NCBI RefSeq assembly: GCF_001555965.1
Contig: NZ_LSHX01000019.1
Span: 38,532 to 102,531 of the forward strand
DNA: 64,000 nt
Reading direction: 5' to 3'
From: Sphingomonas sp. CCH21-G11
Lineage (GTDB): Bacteria; Pseudomonadota; Alphaproteobacteria; Sphingomonadales; Sphingomonadaceae
A model generated the notes under the pieces. The model was given only the letters and a program-made list of their open reading frames with translations, was not told where the DNA came from and did not search any database. Positions 52,271 to 61,273 of this stretch are shown in pieces. The stretch's first letter is position 1. The number at the start of each line of letters is the position of its first letter. The position numbers were made by a program, and so were the translations under genes.

Positions 52271-53128
52271 GTGGCCAGTCCAGCGGCGATTCCCTCGTTC
52301 GATATCATCGGTCCGGCGGAGCCGGCGACCCCGGTCATCGTGTCGGTGCCCCATGCCGGGCGCGATTACCCCCCGGCGCTGACCGCGGCGCTGCGCGTGC
52401 CCGTCGACGCCATCCGCGCGCTGGAGGACCGGCATGTCGACGCCGTCGCGCGCGCCGCGCGCGGTACGGAAACGATGCTGATCCAGCGCAGGCCGCGCGC
52501 GTGGATCGACCTGAACCGTGCCGAGCGCGACCGTGATCCCCGCGTCGAGGCCGGCGGCGCGAGCGCGCTCGCAATGCTGTCCGCCAAGGCGAAGAGCGGG
52601 CTGGGGCTGATCCCGCGCCGGGTGAGCCCGGTCGGCGACATCTGGAAATGGCCGATCGAGGCCGACGATGTCCGCGACCGGATCGCGCGCGACCATCGGC
52701 CCTATCACGCGATGCTGACGCGGCTGCTGGCCACGGCGCGGGCGCGGTTCGGCGTCGCGGTGCTGATCGACCTCCATTCCATGCCGCCGCTCGCGCCCCC
52801 GCATCACCTGACCCGGCTGGTCATCGGCGACCGGTTCGGCACGTCCGCGGGCGCGCGCATCGTCGCGCAGGTGGAGGGTGCGGCGGCCGGCCATGGCATG
52901 CGCGCGGCGCTCAACGCGCCCTATGCCGGCGGGCACATCCTGGACCGGCACGGCGATCCCGCACGCGGCATCCACGCGATCCAGATCGAGCTCGACCGGC
53001 GGCTGTATCTCGATCCCGCGCTCGACCGCCCCGACCCCGAGGGTGTCGCGGCCAGCGCGCGGCTGGTCCGCCGGCTGATCGACGCGATCGGCGACGCGAT
53101 CACCGTCCTGCCCGCCGCCGCCGAGTAG
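52271..53128 (+). CDS. N-formylglutamate amidohydrolase family protein
   Basis: A 285-residue amidohydrolase (FGase/HutG2 type), which releases formate from N-formylglutamate. Signatures are VIVSVPHAGRDYP, DRHVDAVARAARG and the metal-binding LIDLHSMPP. No histidine-degradation genes are nearby, so the physiological substrate is open. The GTG at 52271 fits family starts and leaves room for promoters; the frame is also open from an ATG at 52199 that lies only 26 nt from the cpdR start and has no ribosome binding site. Confidence 0.85.
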   Translation: MASPAAIPSFDIIGPAEPATPVIVSVPHAGRDYPPALTAALRVPVDAIRALEDRHVDAVARAARGTETMLIQRRPRAWIDLNRAERDRDPRVEAGGASALAMLSAKAKSGLGLIPRRVSPVGDIWKWPIEADDVRDRIARDHRPYHAMLTRLLATARARFGVAVLIDLHSMPPLAPPHHLTRLVIGDRFGTSAGARIVAQVEGAAAGHGMRAALNAPYAGGHILDRHGDPARGIHAIQIELDRRLYLDPALDRPDPEGVAASARLVRRLIDAIGDAITVLPAAAE

Positions 53129-53144
53129 CGGGCGCGACGCACAT

Positions 53145-53177
53145 AAAAAACCACCTCGTGCACGAAGCACGAGGTGG
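53145..53177 (-). terminator. rho-independent terminator of the small RNA
   Basis: A perfect 11-bp stem (53151-53161 with 53167-53177), a 5-nt loop and six T residues on the minus strand. It is one of the strongest terminators in the window. Confidence 0.9.
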
Positions 53178-53255
53178 CCAAGGTTCAGGGAGGAGACACA
53201 TCCGAGGATGTGCCGCACGGGCCCGCGAAAGGGGGGAACGCGGGCGCGCCGTGCC
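53145..53255 (-). ncRNA. putative small RNA with C6 loop, CUCCUCCC single strand and terminator
   Basis: A complete minus-strand unit of about 111 nt in the gap after the SapC gene. The first hairpin has stacked arms (53215-53227 with 53239-53254) and a TTCCCCCCTTT loop. A second, perfect 7-bp hairpin CACATCC/GGATGTG (53197-53212) follows. Then comes unpaired CTCCTCCCT (53195-53187), complementary to Shine-Dalgarno sequences. The RNA ends in an 11-bp stem with six U residues. Its own promoter is present. It resembles the unit at 14422-14536. The suhB/mmgR or related alphaproteobacterial families are possible matches. Confidence 0.7.
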
Positions 53256-53260
53256 TGATC

Positions 53261-53289
53261 TACATAAGGAAGACGTCCCGCGCTTTCAA
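53261..53289 (-). promoter_or_regulatory. promoter of the small RNA
   Basis: On the minus strand TTGAAA (53289-53284), exactly 17 nt, then TATGTA (53266-53261). It lies well after the end of the SapC gene, so the RNA is not just a 3' tail. Confidence 0.65.
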
Positions 53290-53362
53290 GCGGCGGGCTG
53301 TCGAAAATCGCAAGAAGGCAACAACCCGCCGGGCTGCGCCTTCCCGCAAATCACATTCCGGC

Positions 53363-54136
53363 TCAGGCGTTTACGGTAATTCCGGGCACTTTGCCCTGCC
53401 GCGCCTGGCGCTCGAACAGGTCGCGCATCAGCCCCATCGAGAACAGATGGGCATGGATGAGCGGCAGCATCCCGTTCTGGACGATCTTGCGCAGCTGGTC
53501 GCCGCGCAGCTCGGCCAGCTTCTTTTCGTCGACCATCTGGAAGCCGCGATAGATGAACGGCTGGGGTGCGCCGTCCGGCTGGATCGAGATTTCGCCGTCG
53601 ATCAGCAGCTTGAGGTCGCGCAGCTCCTTCATGAACAGCGCGGTGCGCTGGCCGGCCTGTTCGAACTGCTCGTTGAACTGCAGGATGCCCTTGGTCAGCT
53701 CGCTCGGCTCGCCATCGACGAACAGCGGCTCGCCGTCGTCGAACGATCCGATCGTGTCCGACGTCGGATCGAAGCACAGCGACAATTCGTCGCTGTCGGG
53801 GCGCAGCCGGGCGAGGAGATAGGGATAACGGCGGATATAGGCCGGGATGTACAGCCCGTCGTCGAGCAGCTTGCCGGTCTCGTCGAAAAAGACGTTGACC
53901 CCCTCGTTGAGGCCCATCAGGCCGAGCGGAACGCCGTCGTCACCGATCGAGAACACGATCGGCATCCGGCGCTGGACCATCGGGAATTCCTCGACCGTGA
54001 CCGGCACCGCGTGCGCATTGACCAGGAACGGCGCCAGCCGCGCCGCGCGCACGCGGTAATCGGCGTGCGACTGGCTCGAAAGCGGTTCGAGCTGGTTGTA
54101 GAACAAGGGAAGCTGCTGCTGCGGCGCGCTGGCCAT
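53363..54136 (-). CDS. SapC family protein
   Basis: A 257-residue protein of the SapC family, named after a Campylobacter S-layer locus but without established function in Alphaproteobacteria. Signatures are FLVNAHAVPVTVEEFPMVQRRMPIVFS, VNVFFDETGKLLDDGLYIPAYIRRYPYLL, and SLCFDPTSD, each in the order usual for the family. There is no signal peptide. Tandem ATGs stand at 54139 and 54136 after AGGAG; the second has the better spacing. It lies 36 nt downstream of the FAD oxidase gene. Confidence 0.88.
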   Translation of the reverse strand: MASAPQQQLPLFYNQLEPLSSQSHADYRVRAARLAPFLVNAHAVPVTVEEFPMVQRRMPIVFSIGDDGVPLGLMGLNEGVNVFFDETGKLLDDGLYIPAYIRRYPYLLARLRPDSDELSLCFDPTSDTIGSFDDGEPLFVDGEPSELTKGILQFNEQFEQAGQRTALFMKELRDLKLLIDGEISIQPDGAPQPFIYRGFQMVDEKKLAELRGDQLRKIVQNGMLPLIHAHLFSMGLMRDLFERQARQGKVPGITVNA

Positions 54137-54171
54137 CATCGTCTCCTGATTTGGGGAAATTTGCAGCGCGT

Positions 54172-55650
54172 CTATGGCGTCGCATCGCCGGGCGCAAGCG
54201 CGACGAGCTTGCCCGGATTGAACAGGCCGAGCGGGTCGAGCGCCCGCTTGATCGCGGTCAGCGCCGCGATGCGCCCGGGCGGGGCCAGCCGGGCGAGTTC
54301 GTCGCGCTTCATCTGGCCGATGCCGTGCTCGGCGGAAATCGTGCCGCCCGCCGCCGTCACCAGATCATGGACGAAGGCGGTGATGACCGGCGCGTCGTCG
54401 CGATACCAGGCGGTGGCATCGACGCCGGCCGGGGCGCGGACGTGGAAATGGACATTGCCGTCGCCCAGATGACCAAAGGCGGTCGCATGCGTGCCGGGAA
54501 AGCGCGCCTCCGCCGCGCGCGCGGCGTCGATCATGAAACCGGGCATCGCATCGACCGCGACCGCGATGTCGTGCTGGACGGCCGGGCCGGCGCGGCGTTC
54601 GGCGTCGGACAGCGAATCGCGCAGCCGCCAGAACGCGTCCGCCTGCGCCTCGCTCGCCGCGATGACGGCGTCGTCCACCATGCCCTCGGCGATCGCGGCG
54701 GCGAGCATTGGTTCGAGCAGCGCGGCCGGGCCGTCGGGCGACGCGCCGACGGGGGCGACCGCCTCGATCAGCACGTGCCAGGGGTGGCGACCCGCCAGCG
54801 GCGCGCGCGCGCCGGGCAGATGCGCGAGCACCCGGTCGAGCGAGTCGCCGGGAATGATCTCGAAGCTCTCGACCGCGTCGCCCGCGCGCTCGATCCGGCG
54901 CAGCAGTTGCAGCGCGGCAGCCGGCGATGCCAGTCCCGCCCAGGCGACCGCGCGCGCGCCGATCGCCGGCACCAGGCGGAGCGTGGCGGCGGTCACGATG
55001 CCCAGCGTTCCCTCCGCACCGATCAGCAACTGGTTGAGGTCGTAGCCGCGATTGTCCTTTCTGAGCGCGGCGAGGCCGTCATGCACCTGGCCGTCGGGCA
55101 GCACGGCCTCCACCCCCGCCACCAGCTGGCGCATCGTGCCGTGGCGCAGCACCTGGGTGCCGCCGGCATTGGTCGAGACGAGCCCGCCGATCGTCGCGCT
55201 GCCCCGCGCGCCCAGCGTCAACGGAAAGCGGCGACCGACCCCGCCGGCGGCGTCGTGCAGCGTCGCCAGGACGACGCCGGCCTCCGCGACCGCCAGCCCC
55301 GCCTCGCCGGAGATCTGGCGGATCCGGTCCATCCGGCGCAGCGACACGATCAGGGCCGATCCGTCGGACGGCGGCGTTGCCCCCCCGACCATCGACGTAT
55401 TGCCGCCCTGGGGCACCAGCGCGACCCGGTGGTGCGCAGCCAGCCGGACGATCGCCGCGACCTCGTTCGTGTCGGCGGGACTGAGCAGCGCCGCGGCGCG
55501 CCCGTGCCAGCGGCCGCGCCAGTCGGTCGTCCACGGCGCGATCTCGCCGGGATCGGTGGTCACCGCGCGTGCGCCGAGCATGGCCCGCACGTCGGCGATC
55601 AGCGCGCGCTGGGCCGGCGTCGCCGCCGTATCGGGCAGGGTCGCGTCCAT
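54172..55650 (-). CDS. FAD-binding oxidoreductase, D-2-hydroxyacid dehydrogenase type
   Basis: A 492-residue flavoenzyme of the FAD-linked oxidase family (GlcD/D2HGDH-like) that oxidises a D-2-hydroxy acid such as D-2-hydroxyglutarate or D-lactate. The FAD-binding PCMH region reads VALVPQGGNTSMVGGATP, and the C-terminal part has HLGDGNVHFHVR, SAEHGIGQMKRDEL and the end DPLGLFNPGKLV, which are family signatures. Length is normal. It may share a transcript with the SapC gene. The exact substrate cannot be chosen from the sequence. Confidence 0.9.
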   Translation of the reverse strand: MDATLPDTAATPAQRALIADVRAMLGARAVTTDPGEIAPWTTDWRGRWHGRAAALLSPADTNEVAAIVRLAAHHRVALVPQGGNTSMVGGATPPSDGSALIVSLRRMDRIRQISGEAGLAVAEAGVVLATLHDAAGGVGRRFPLTLGARGSATIGGLVSTNAGGTQVLRHGTMRQLVAGVEAVLPDGQVHDGLAALRKDNRGYDLNQLLIGAEGTLGIVTAATLRLVPAIGARAVAWAGLASPAAALQLLRRIERAGDAVESFEIIPGDSLDRVLAHLPGARAPLAGRHPWHVLIEAVAPVGASPDGPAALLEPMLAAAIAEGMVDDAVIAASEAQADAFWRLRDSLSDAERRAGPAVQHDIAVAVDAMPGFMIDAARAAEARFPGTHATAFGHLGDGNVHFHVRAPAGVDATAWYRDDAPVITAFVHDLVTAAGGTISAEHGIGQMKRDELARLAPPGRIAALTAIKRALDPLGLFNPGKLVALAPGDATP

Positions 55651-55729
55651 TGCGGGACGGCGCTATCATGCAACGTCGCTTGCGGCCAGTTCATCGCGGG
55701 TTAAATTCGCCAACCACAATAGGGTGAAG

Positions 55730-56221
55730 ATGGCACGGCCTTTGACATATCTGACGCTGCTCGCCGCCGCCGCCTGTCCCAGCCCGGTGCCCGCGCAGGT
55801 CGCGCCCCCTGCCGATCCGCCCCGTAACGACACCGGTCGGGTGGTGACGCGCACGATGCGCGTGCAGCAGCGGATCATCATTCGCGTGCCCCGCGCACCG
55901 GTGACGCCGGCGGCAATGGCGGGATCGACCGCGCTGCCGCCGATGAACTGGGTCGAGCAGCGGTCGGCCAAATGCGTGCCGCTCGCGCGGCTGGCGGCGG
56001 CAACGATTTCACAGAGCGGCAGCATCGACCTGTTGCTGACCGGCGGCAGCCGGCTGCGCGCGCGGCTGGAAAGCGAATGCCCGGCGCTCGATTTCTACTC
56101 GGGCGTCTATCTGAAGGGCACGAGCGACGGACAGATCTGTGCCCAGCGCGACACGATCCGGTCGCGTTCGGGCGGCCAGTGTCGCATCACCGCGCTGCGC
56201 GCGCTGGTGCCGGGACGCTGA
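55730..56221 (+). CDS. exported hypothetical protein
   Basis: A 163-residue protein with signal peptide (LTYLTLLAAAACPSPVPAQ). The mature part has a basic central segment, then NWVEQRSAKCVPLARLAAATISQSGSIDLLLTGGSRLRARLESECPALDFYSGVYL. Four cysteines in the mature part could form two disulfides. Similar small proteins are common in sphingomonads, but I know no function. AGGG lies just before the ATG. It is transcribed divergently from the FAD oxidase gene and precedes the helicase. Confidence 0.75.
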   Translation: MARPLTYLTLLAAAACPSPVPAQVAPPADPPRNDTGRVVTRTMRVQQRIIIRVPRAPVTPAAMAGSTALPPMNWVEQRSAKCVPLARLAAATISQSGSIDLLLTGGSRLRARLESECPALDFYSGVYLKGTSDGQICAQRDTIRSRSGGQCRITALRALVPGR

Positions 56222-56339
56222 AACTGCGCCCGCCGACCGGGTTCGTCGGAGGCCGCGCGCTTGACAAATGCGGCCAAATCCGCGAGCGCCGGGGGCTGAA
56301 CGCAGGCCCAATACCGGACGCCCGTTCCCCGGAAACTCC

Positions 56340-57785
56340 ATGACCTTTGCCGATCTCGGCCTCTCCGACGAACTGCTGCGGGCTGTAACCGAATCCGGCT
56401 ATAGCGAGCCGACCCCGATTCAGGCGAGCGCGATCCCGTCCGTGCTGATGATGCGCGACCTGATCGGCATCGCCCAGACCGGCACCGGCAAGACCGCCAG
56501 CTTCGTGCTGCCGATGATCGACATCCTCGCGCATGGCCGCAGCCGCGCGCGGATGCCGCGCTCGCTGATCCTCGAGCCGACGCGCGAACTTGCCGCGCAG
56601 GTCGCCGAGAATTTCGAGAAGTACGGCAAGTATCACAAGCTTTCGATGGCGCTGCTGATCGGCGGCGTGTCGATGGGCGATCAGGTCAAGGCGCTGGAAA
56701 AGGGCGTCGACGTGCTGATCGCCACGCCGGGGCGGCTGATGGACCTGTTCGGGCGCGGCAACATCCTGCTGACCGGATGTTCGCTGCTGGTGATCGACGA
56801 GGCCGACCGGATGCTCGACATGGGGTTCATCCCCGATATCGAGGAAATCTGCACCAAGCTGCCCAAGCAGCGCCAGACGCTGCTGTTTTCCGCGACGATG
56901 CCGCCGCCGATCAAGAAGCTGGCCGACAAATTCCTCGACAACCCCAAGACGATCGAGGTGTCGCGCCCGGCATCGACCAACCTCAACATCGCCCAGCGCG
57001 TCGTGCCGGTGAAGGCCGACCAGAAGAAGGACGTGCTGCGCCACCTGCTCCGCGAGGAGGACGTCCGCACCGCGATCATCTTCTGCAACCGCAAGACGAT
57101 GGTGCGCGAGCTCAACAAGGCGTTGCAGCGCCAGGGGTTCCGATCGGCGGAAATCCACGGCGACATGGACCAGTCGGCACGGCTCGCCGAGCTCGACCGG
57201 TTCAAGAAAGGTGACGTCAACATCCTGGTCGCCTCCGACGTCGCCGCGCGTGGGCTCGACATCAAGGGCGTGAGTCACGTCTTCAACTATGACGCGCCGT
57301 GGCATCCCGACGATTATGTCCATCGCATCGGCCGCACCGGCCGCGCGGGCGCGACCGGCACCGCCTATACTTTCGTCACCAGCGACGATGCCGAGAACAT
57401 CGCCAATATAGAGAAGCTGACCGGCCAGCAGATCGAGCGCGTCAAGTTCAGCGCGCTGACCGGGCGCGATACCGGCGATGCGCCAGCGCCCGCGGTCGAA
57501 GATGCCGAAGACAAGCCGGCCAAGCGCCGGACGCGCGGCGGCAAGGGACGGGGCAAGGACAAGGCGGTCGAGCCGCGCGAAACCGCATCCGAAGCGGTGG
57601 TGGCCGCGCCGGCACCGCCCGCGCCGTCCCGTCGCCCGGCACCGTTCAGCGCGCCCGAGGCCGAACGCGCCGCCGACAAGTCGCCACGTCGCGACATCCG
57701 CCGCGAGGCCAATCGGGTCGACGGACCCGACGAAGGCTGGAACGGCCCGGTGCCGGCGTTCCTGGACGTGACGCTCGCGCGCTGA
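56340..57785 (+). CDS. DEAD-box RNA helicase, RhlE-like
   Basis: A 481-residue helicase that unwinds structured RNA. Motifs in order are the Q motif (YSEPTPIQASAIP), Walker A AQTGTGKT, PTRELAAQ, the TPGR motif, VIDEADRMLDMGF with DEAD, SATMPPPI, and the second-domain ARGLDIKGVSHV and HRIGRTGRAG. A basic, proline-rich tail of about 90 residues follows, as in RhlE proteins, and probably binds RNA. The ATG at 56340 fits the family start. The DUF1289 gene follows by 8 nt. Confidence 0.94.
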   Translation: MTFADLGLSDELLRAVTESGYSEPTPIQASAIPSVLMMRDLIGIAQTGTGKTASFVLPMIDILAHGRSRARMPRSLILEPTRELAAQVAENFEKYGKYHKLSMALLIGGVSMGDQVKALEKGVDVLIATPGRLMDLFGRGNILLTGCSLLVIDEADRMLDMGFIPDIEEICTKLPKQRQTLLFSATMPPPIKKLADKFLDNPKTIEVSRPASTNLNIAQRVVPVKADQKKDVLRHLLREEDVRTAIIFCNRKTMVRELNKALQRQGFRSAEIHGDMDQSARLAELDRFKKGDVNILVASDVAARGLDIKGVSHVFNYDAPWHPDDYVHRIGRTGRAGATGTAYTFVTSDDAENIANIEKLTGQQIERVKFSALTGRDTGDAPAPAVEDAEDKPAKRRTRGGKGRGKDKAVEPRETASEAVVAAPAPPAPSRRPAPFSAPEAERAADKSPRRDIRREANRVDGPDEGWNGPVPAFLDVTLAR

Positions 57786-57793
57786 ACGTCGGC

Positions 57794-57991
57794 ATGGTCC
57801 CCCAGCCGGACTCCCGGGATTTCATCGCAAGTCCCTGTATCAACGTCTGCCGCATCGACGACGCGACCGGATGGTGCGCCGGCTGTGGCCGCACGCTGAC
57901 CGAGATCGCGGGCTGGGTACGGTCCGACCCGGCGGCGCGGCGCGCGATCCTGGCCGAGCTGCCCGCGCGGCTGGCGATGCTGGGAAGTTGA
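57794..57991 (+). CDS. DUF1289 domain-containing protein
   Basis: A 65-residue protein. Four cysteines are placed as in the family: SPCINVCRID and GWCAGCGRT, followed by IAGWVRSDPAARRAIL. The pattern suggests a metal or iron-sulfur site, but the function of DUF1289 is not known. It follows the helicase gene by 8 nt and is probably co-transcribed. Confidence 0.88.
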   Translation: MVPQPDSRDFIASPCINVCRIDDATGWCAGCGRTLTEIAGWVRSDPAARRAILAELPARLAMLGS

Positions 57992-58029
57992 TCCAACAAG
58001 CGACGCATCATTGCTCGTCTCGCATTCCG

Positions 58030-58112
58030 CGTCACCCCGGACTTGATCCGGGGTCTCCCTGCCTGCTCTGACGCGAGAAGCAGCGGGGCCCCGGGTCAAG
58101 CCCGGGGTGACG
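58030..58112. repeat. inverted repeat, CACCCCGG type
   Basis: Arms near 58030-58055 and 58086-58112 are imperfect reverse complements with the core CGTCACCCCGG and a partner CCGGGGT. The core matches the repeat at 19250-19401. Again it lies between convergent genes (DUF1289 and DUF4139). Confidence 0.7.
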
Positions 58113-58160
58113 GGGAAATGGGGTAAGCGTGCCCCCGAATGCCGACGTGCGGTCTGATGG

Positions 58161-59663
58161 TCAGCGTGCGGTGACGCGATAGCTGAGCGCGCGAGTCGCG
58201 TTGCCGGGTACCTCGACGATCCAGATGGCATCGCCATCCTTGCGCCCGAGCCGGGCCGACGTCCGGGACAGATTGCTGTCCCCAATCCGAAAACGGGCTT
58301 CGACCCGGACCGGATCGGGCGTCGCATTGCGCAGGGTCAGGCGATGGTCGGTCCAGTCGCCGTCCGACCTCACCGCCTCGACCTCCTGTGTCACCTGCGT
58401 CGCCGGGGCGACGCCGATCTCGACGGGTTCGCCCACCGCCTTGTCCTCCACGCTGCCCTCCCCCAGCAGCAGCCGGCGCGTGCCGTCGGTCGCGAACACC
58501 GCGACCTGGCCCGCGGGCAGCGCGACGCCAAGTCCCCGGTCGGTGCGATTCTGCACGCGCAGCATCGTCATCGGTGCGGATGCGCCACCGCCGAACACGT
58601 CGATCGCGACATAGCGTTCGACCGGCACCGCCGACTTTTCCAGCAGCGCGACCTGCTTCTGCGCGTTGGCGGCGACGGTCGTGGCGAAGGGCACCCGATA
58701 GAATTTGAGGTCGCCCAGCTCCTCCTGAACCACCTTGCGGCTCACCCGGTTGGCCGTGACGACGATTTCCTGTGCATAATCGGCGATCGGCGGCGCCGCG
58801 ACTGGCAGCGGCAGAGGCGGCGACGGCGGTGGAGGCGGGGGCGGCGGCGCCACGCCGCAGGTGATCTGCAGGGGCGCGGCGGCTTCGCGATAGGGGCGAC
58901 GATCCTCGCGGTTCACCCGACCCGCGACCACGCCGGTCTCGGCGGCGACGAAGCTGGTCGGATCGCCGCTCGCCAGCGTCACCCAGGCGGTGAGGTCGAG
59001 GCTGCGGCCATCGGGGGCGAGGGTCGCGACATAATCCGCCTGCCAGTCGAACCCCCAGGCGAGATAGGACAGGCCGATCGTCACGCGCTGTGCCACGGGC
59101 GAGTCGAGTTCCACCGACAGTGTCGGGCGCGCGGACAGGCCCGGCGGCACGCCGTCATAGACGATGTCGTCGTCGGTCGGCCCGCAGTCCGCGGCGAAAA
59201 AGCCATCGCGCGTCTGGACGATCGCCGCGCCGTCGGGCCCCGACCGGATGATCGCCGGCTCCTCGACCACCCGGCCCGATTTCAGATGCGTGCGCCGGAT
59301 CGTCACCGGCCGGCCGAGCGCGCGGGCATAGAGGCTGCGCGGCGACAACAGGTCGGCATCGAGATTCTTTTCGCGCACCCCGCCAGGCAACCCGGTCAGG
59401 ATCGCGCTTTCGGCGAACATGCCGCCCGCCACCCCTTCGAAACGCACCACTGCGCGCCCGGCGGGCAGGTCGATCGTGCGGCGTTCGGTGATCAGCGCGT
59501 AACCGGCCAGCCAGTTTGCGTCGATCGGCTGGTCAGCGCCACGGTCGGGCGCACGATAGACGGTCACCTGCACGCCATCCGGCGCGGGCGAGGTCATCAC
59601 CTGCTGCGCCGCCGCGGGCAGCACGGTGGCGACCAGCGCCGCCATCGCCAGGATACGCAGCAT
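58161..59663 (-). CDS. DUF4139 domain-containing exported protein with TonB-box-like motif
   Basis: A 500-residue exported protein of the DUF4139 (mucoidy-inhibitor A-like) group. A signal peptide ends at PAAAQ. Near residue 270 a poly-proline run is followed by AQEIVVTANRVSRKVVQEELGD, which looks like the TonB box and plug entry of a TonB receptor. The paralogue next door lacks this motif. The C-terminal half is the DUF4139 beta domain. ATG at 59663 directly follows an in-frame GTG. It is 13 nt downstream of the paralogue's stop, in one unit. Function unknown. Confidence 0.85.
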   Translation of the reverse strand: MLRILAMAALVATVLPAAAQQVMTSPAPDGVQVTVYRAPDRGADQPIDANWLAGYALITERRTIDLPAGRAVVRFEGVAGGMFAESAILTGLPGGVREKNLDADLLSPRSLYARALGRPVTIRRTHLKSGRVVEEPAIIRSGPDGAAIVQTRDGFFAADCGPTDDDIVYDGVPPGLSARPTLSVELDSPVAQRVTIGLSYLAWGFDWQADYVATLAPDGRSLDLTAWVTLASGDPTSFVAAETGVVAGRVNREDRRPYREAAAPLQITCGVAPPPPPPPPSPPLPLPVAAPPIADYAQEIVVTANRVSRKVVQEELGDLKFYRVPFATTVAANAQKQVALLEKSAVPVERYVAIDVFGGGASAPMTMLRVQNRTDRGLGVALPAGQVAVFATDGTRRLLLGEGSVEDKAVGEPVEIGVAPATQVTQEVEAVRSDGDWTDHRLTLRNATPDPVRVEARFRIGDSNLSRTSARLGRKDGDAIWIVEVPGNATRALSYRVTAR

Positions 59664-59676
59664 CACCGCCGGCCGG

Positions 59677-61113
59677 TCAGAAGCGCGTGTCGAAGGTCGC
59701 GGTCACGCTCGCCTCGCCATTGGCGGGCACCTCGACGCGCCAGCGCACGCGGTCGGCATCGACGCGTTCGCTCTTCTGGCTTTCGCTCAGGATGCGGCTG
59801 TCGTCCCAATAGCTGTCGAGCCCCGCCTGTTCGAGCTCGACCACCGACGCCTGCGCGCGCGCATTGGTCAGCGTGTAGCGCATCGTTGTGCGCCAGCGGT
59901 CGCGCCCGATCCGCTCGCGCGTCTCGACCGTGGGCTTGACCTTCACGTCGAACGCCTCGCCGGTCTTGAGCGCCAGCGCCGATCCCATCGGGGTGTGGCC
60001 GATGCCGTTCTCGCCGATGAACTGCGGCGCGCCGCGCTGGTCGCGCATATAGACGCGGACCGTGCCGGCGGGCAGCGCATCGCCCAGTCCCCCCTGGCGC
60101 GAGGTCGAAAAGCGCAGCACCGTGTCGACGCTGCGCGCGTCGTCGCTGCTGCCCAGCCAGTCGTTGCGGAAATAATAGGCCTTGGCCGCGGGCGCGCCGG
60201 CGACGTCGAGGAAGCTGACCTGTTTCTGCTGCGCCTGCGCGATCGTCGTGCGCCCGGCGATCGGATAGACGTAGAAGTCGCCCAGCCGCTCGCGATCAGC
60301 GGTTTCGGTGCCCGGCCGGTTGCCGGGCGGCGGCGGCGGCGGGGATGGCGGGCGCGAATAGCGCCGCACCGGTTGCGCCTCGCCGACCGCGCCGGCGACG
60401 AGCAGTGTCCTGGCATCGACAAAGCTGGTGCCGCTGTTGTTGGTCAGCGTCACCCAGCCCTGGACGTCGATCTTGCCCGCCTGTTCATCGAACAGTGCGA
60501 CATAATCGGCCTTCCAGCCAAAACCGCGCGAGAGATAGGTCAGCGTGCCGGGCCGCGTGCCCGCGCTGTCGGCGTCGAGCGTCACCGACAGGGTCGGGCG
60601 CGCACGCAGGCCGGCGGGCAGCGCGGGGAAGACGATGCGCTGCTGGCCGGGATTCAGCACTTCGATCCGGCGGCCGATCTGAACGACGATGCCGCCATTA
60701 TTGGCGAGCACGCGCGCGGTTTCGCTGGTTTCCGCGCCCGTCGCGGGATTGGTGCGCACCAGCGTCACGTCCTGCCCGACCGCCTTTTGCAGCAGGCGCT
60801 GCGGGCTGAGCAGGTCGTAATCGAAATTCTGTTCGACGATGCTGACGCCGTCGGCGGCGAAGGTCACGGTTTCCGGGCGGATCGCGGCGGAGACATCGGC
60901 GAACTCCTGGGCAGAGACGCCGCGCGGCAGGTTGAGCTGTCGCCGGTCCTGAATCAGCGCGAGATCATTGTTGTAGATGGTGACCGCAACGTCACCCTGC
61001 GCGCCCTTGTCGATCGGTGCGCCATTGCCGGGAAGCTGCTGCGCGGCCGCCGCGCCCGCCGCGGCGATGCATCCGGCAACCGTCCAGATCACCGTCGAAA
61101 CCCGCTGCCGCAT
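59677..61113 (-). CDS. DUF4139 domain-containing exported protein
   Basis: A 478-residue exported protein, paralogue of the downstream neighbour. Signal peptide residues are about 1-24 (ending AAAAQ). The N-terminal part has VAVTIYNNDLALIQDRRQLNLPRG, the centre a poly-proline linker with SRPPSPPPPPPGNRP, and the C-terminal half the DUF4139 sandwich. Such proteins are widespread in Proteobacteria without established function. The ATG at 61113 has an ideal AGGAGG 6 nt upstream. The frame is open further upstream without support. It heads the two-gene unit. Confidence 0.87.
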   Translation of the reverse strand: MRQRVSTVIWTVAGCIAAAGAAAAQQLPGNGAPIDKGAQGDVAVTIYNNDLALIQDRRQLNLPRGVSAQEFADVSAAIRPETVTFAADGVSIVEQNFDYDLLSPQRLLQKAVGQDVTLVRTNPATGAETSETARVLANNGGIVVQIGRRIEVLNPGQQRIVFPALPAGLRARPTLSVTLDADSAGTRPGTLTYLSRGFGWKADYVALFDEQAGKIDVQGWVTLTNNSGTSFVDARTLLVAGAVGEAQPVRRYSRPPSPPPPPPGNRPGTETADRERLGDFYVYPIAGRTTIAQAQQKQVSFLDVAGAPAAKAYYFRNDWLGSSDDARSVDTVLRFSTSRQGGLGDALPAGTVRVYMRDQRGAPQFIGENGIGHTPMGSALALKTGEAFDVKVKPTVETRERIGRDRWRTTMRYTLTNARAQASVVELEQAGLDSYWDDSRILSESQKSERVDADRVRWRVEVPANGEASVTATFDTRF

Positions 61114-61273
61114 CGCCATCCTCCTTTTGCGCCCGCCGCCAGGATGGCGGGTCGGATTGCCACATGCCACGGAAATCATTGCGGCAACATGACTGGCGCG
61201 CGGCTGGAACGACGACGGCCGATGCCCAAGGGGCACCGGCCGTCACGCGATTGAATCCACGCGGGACCAGGGT

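Noticed and set aside
56261..56266. Consensus TTGACA before the helicase gene
   Set aside because: No -10-like hexamer lies 15-19 nt downstream; the sequence there is GC-rich. A single hexamer is not enough.
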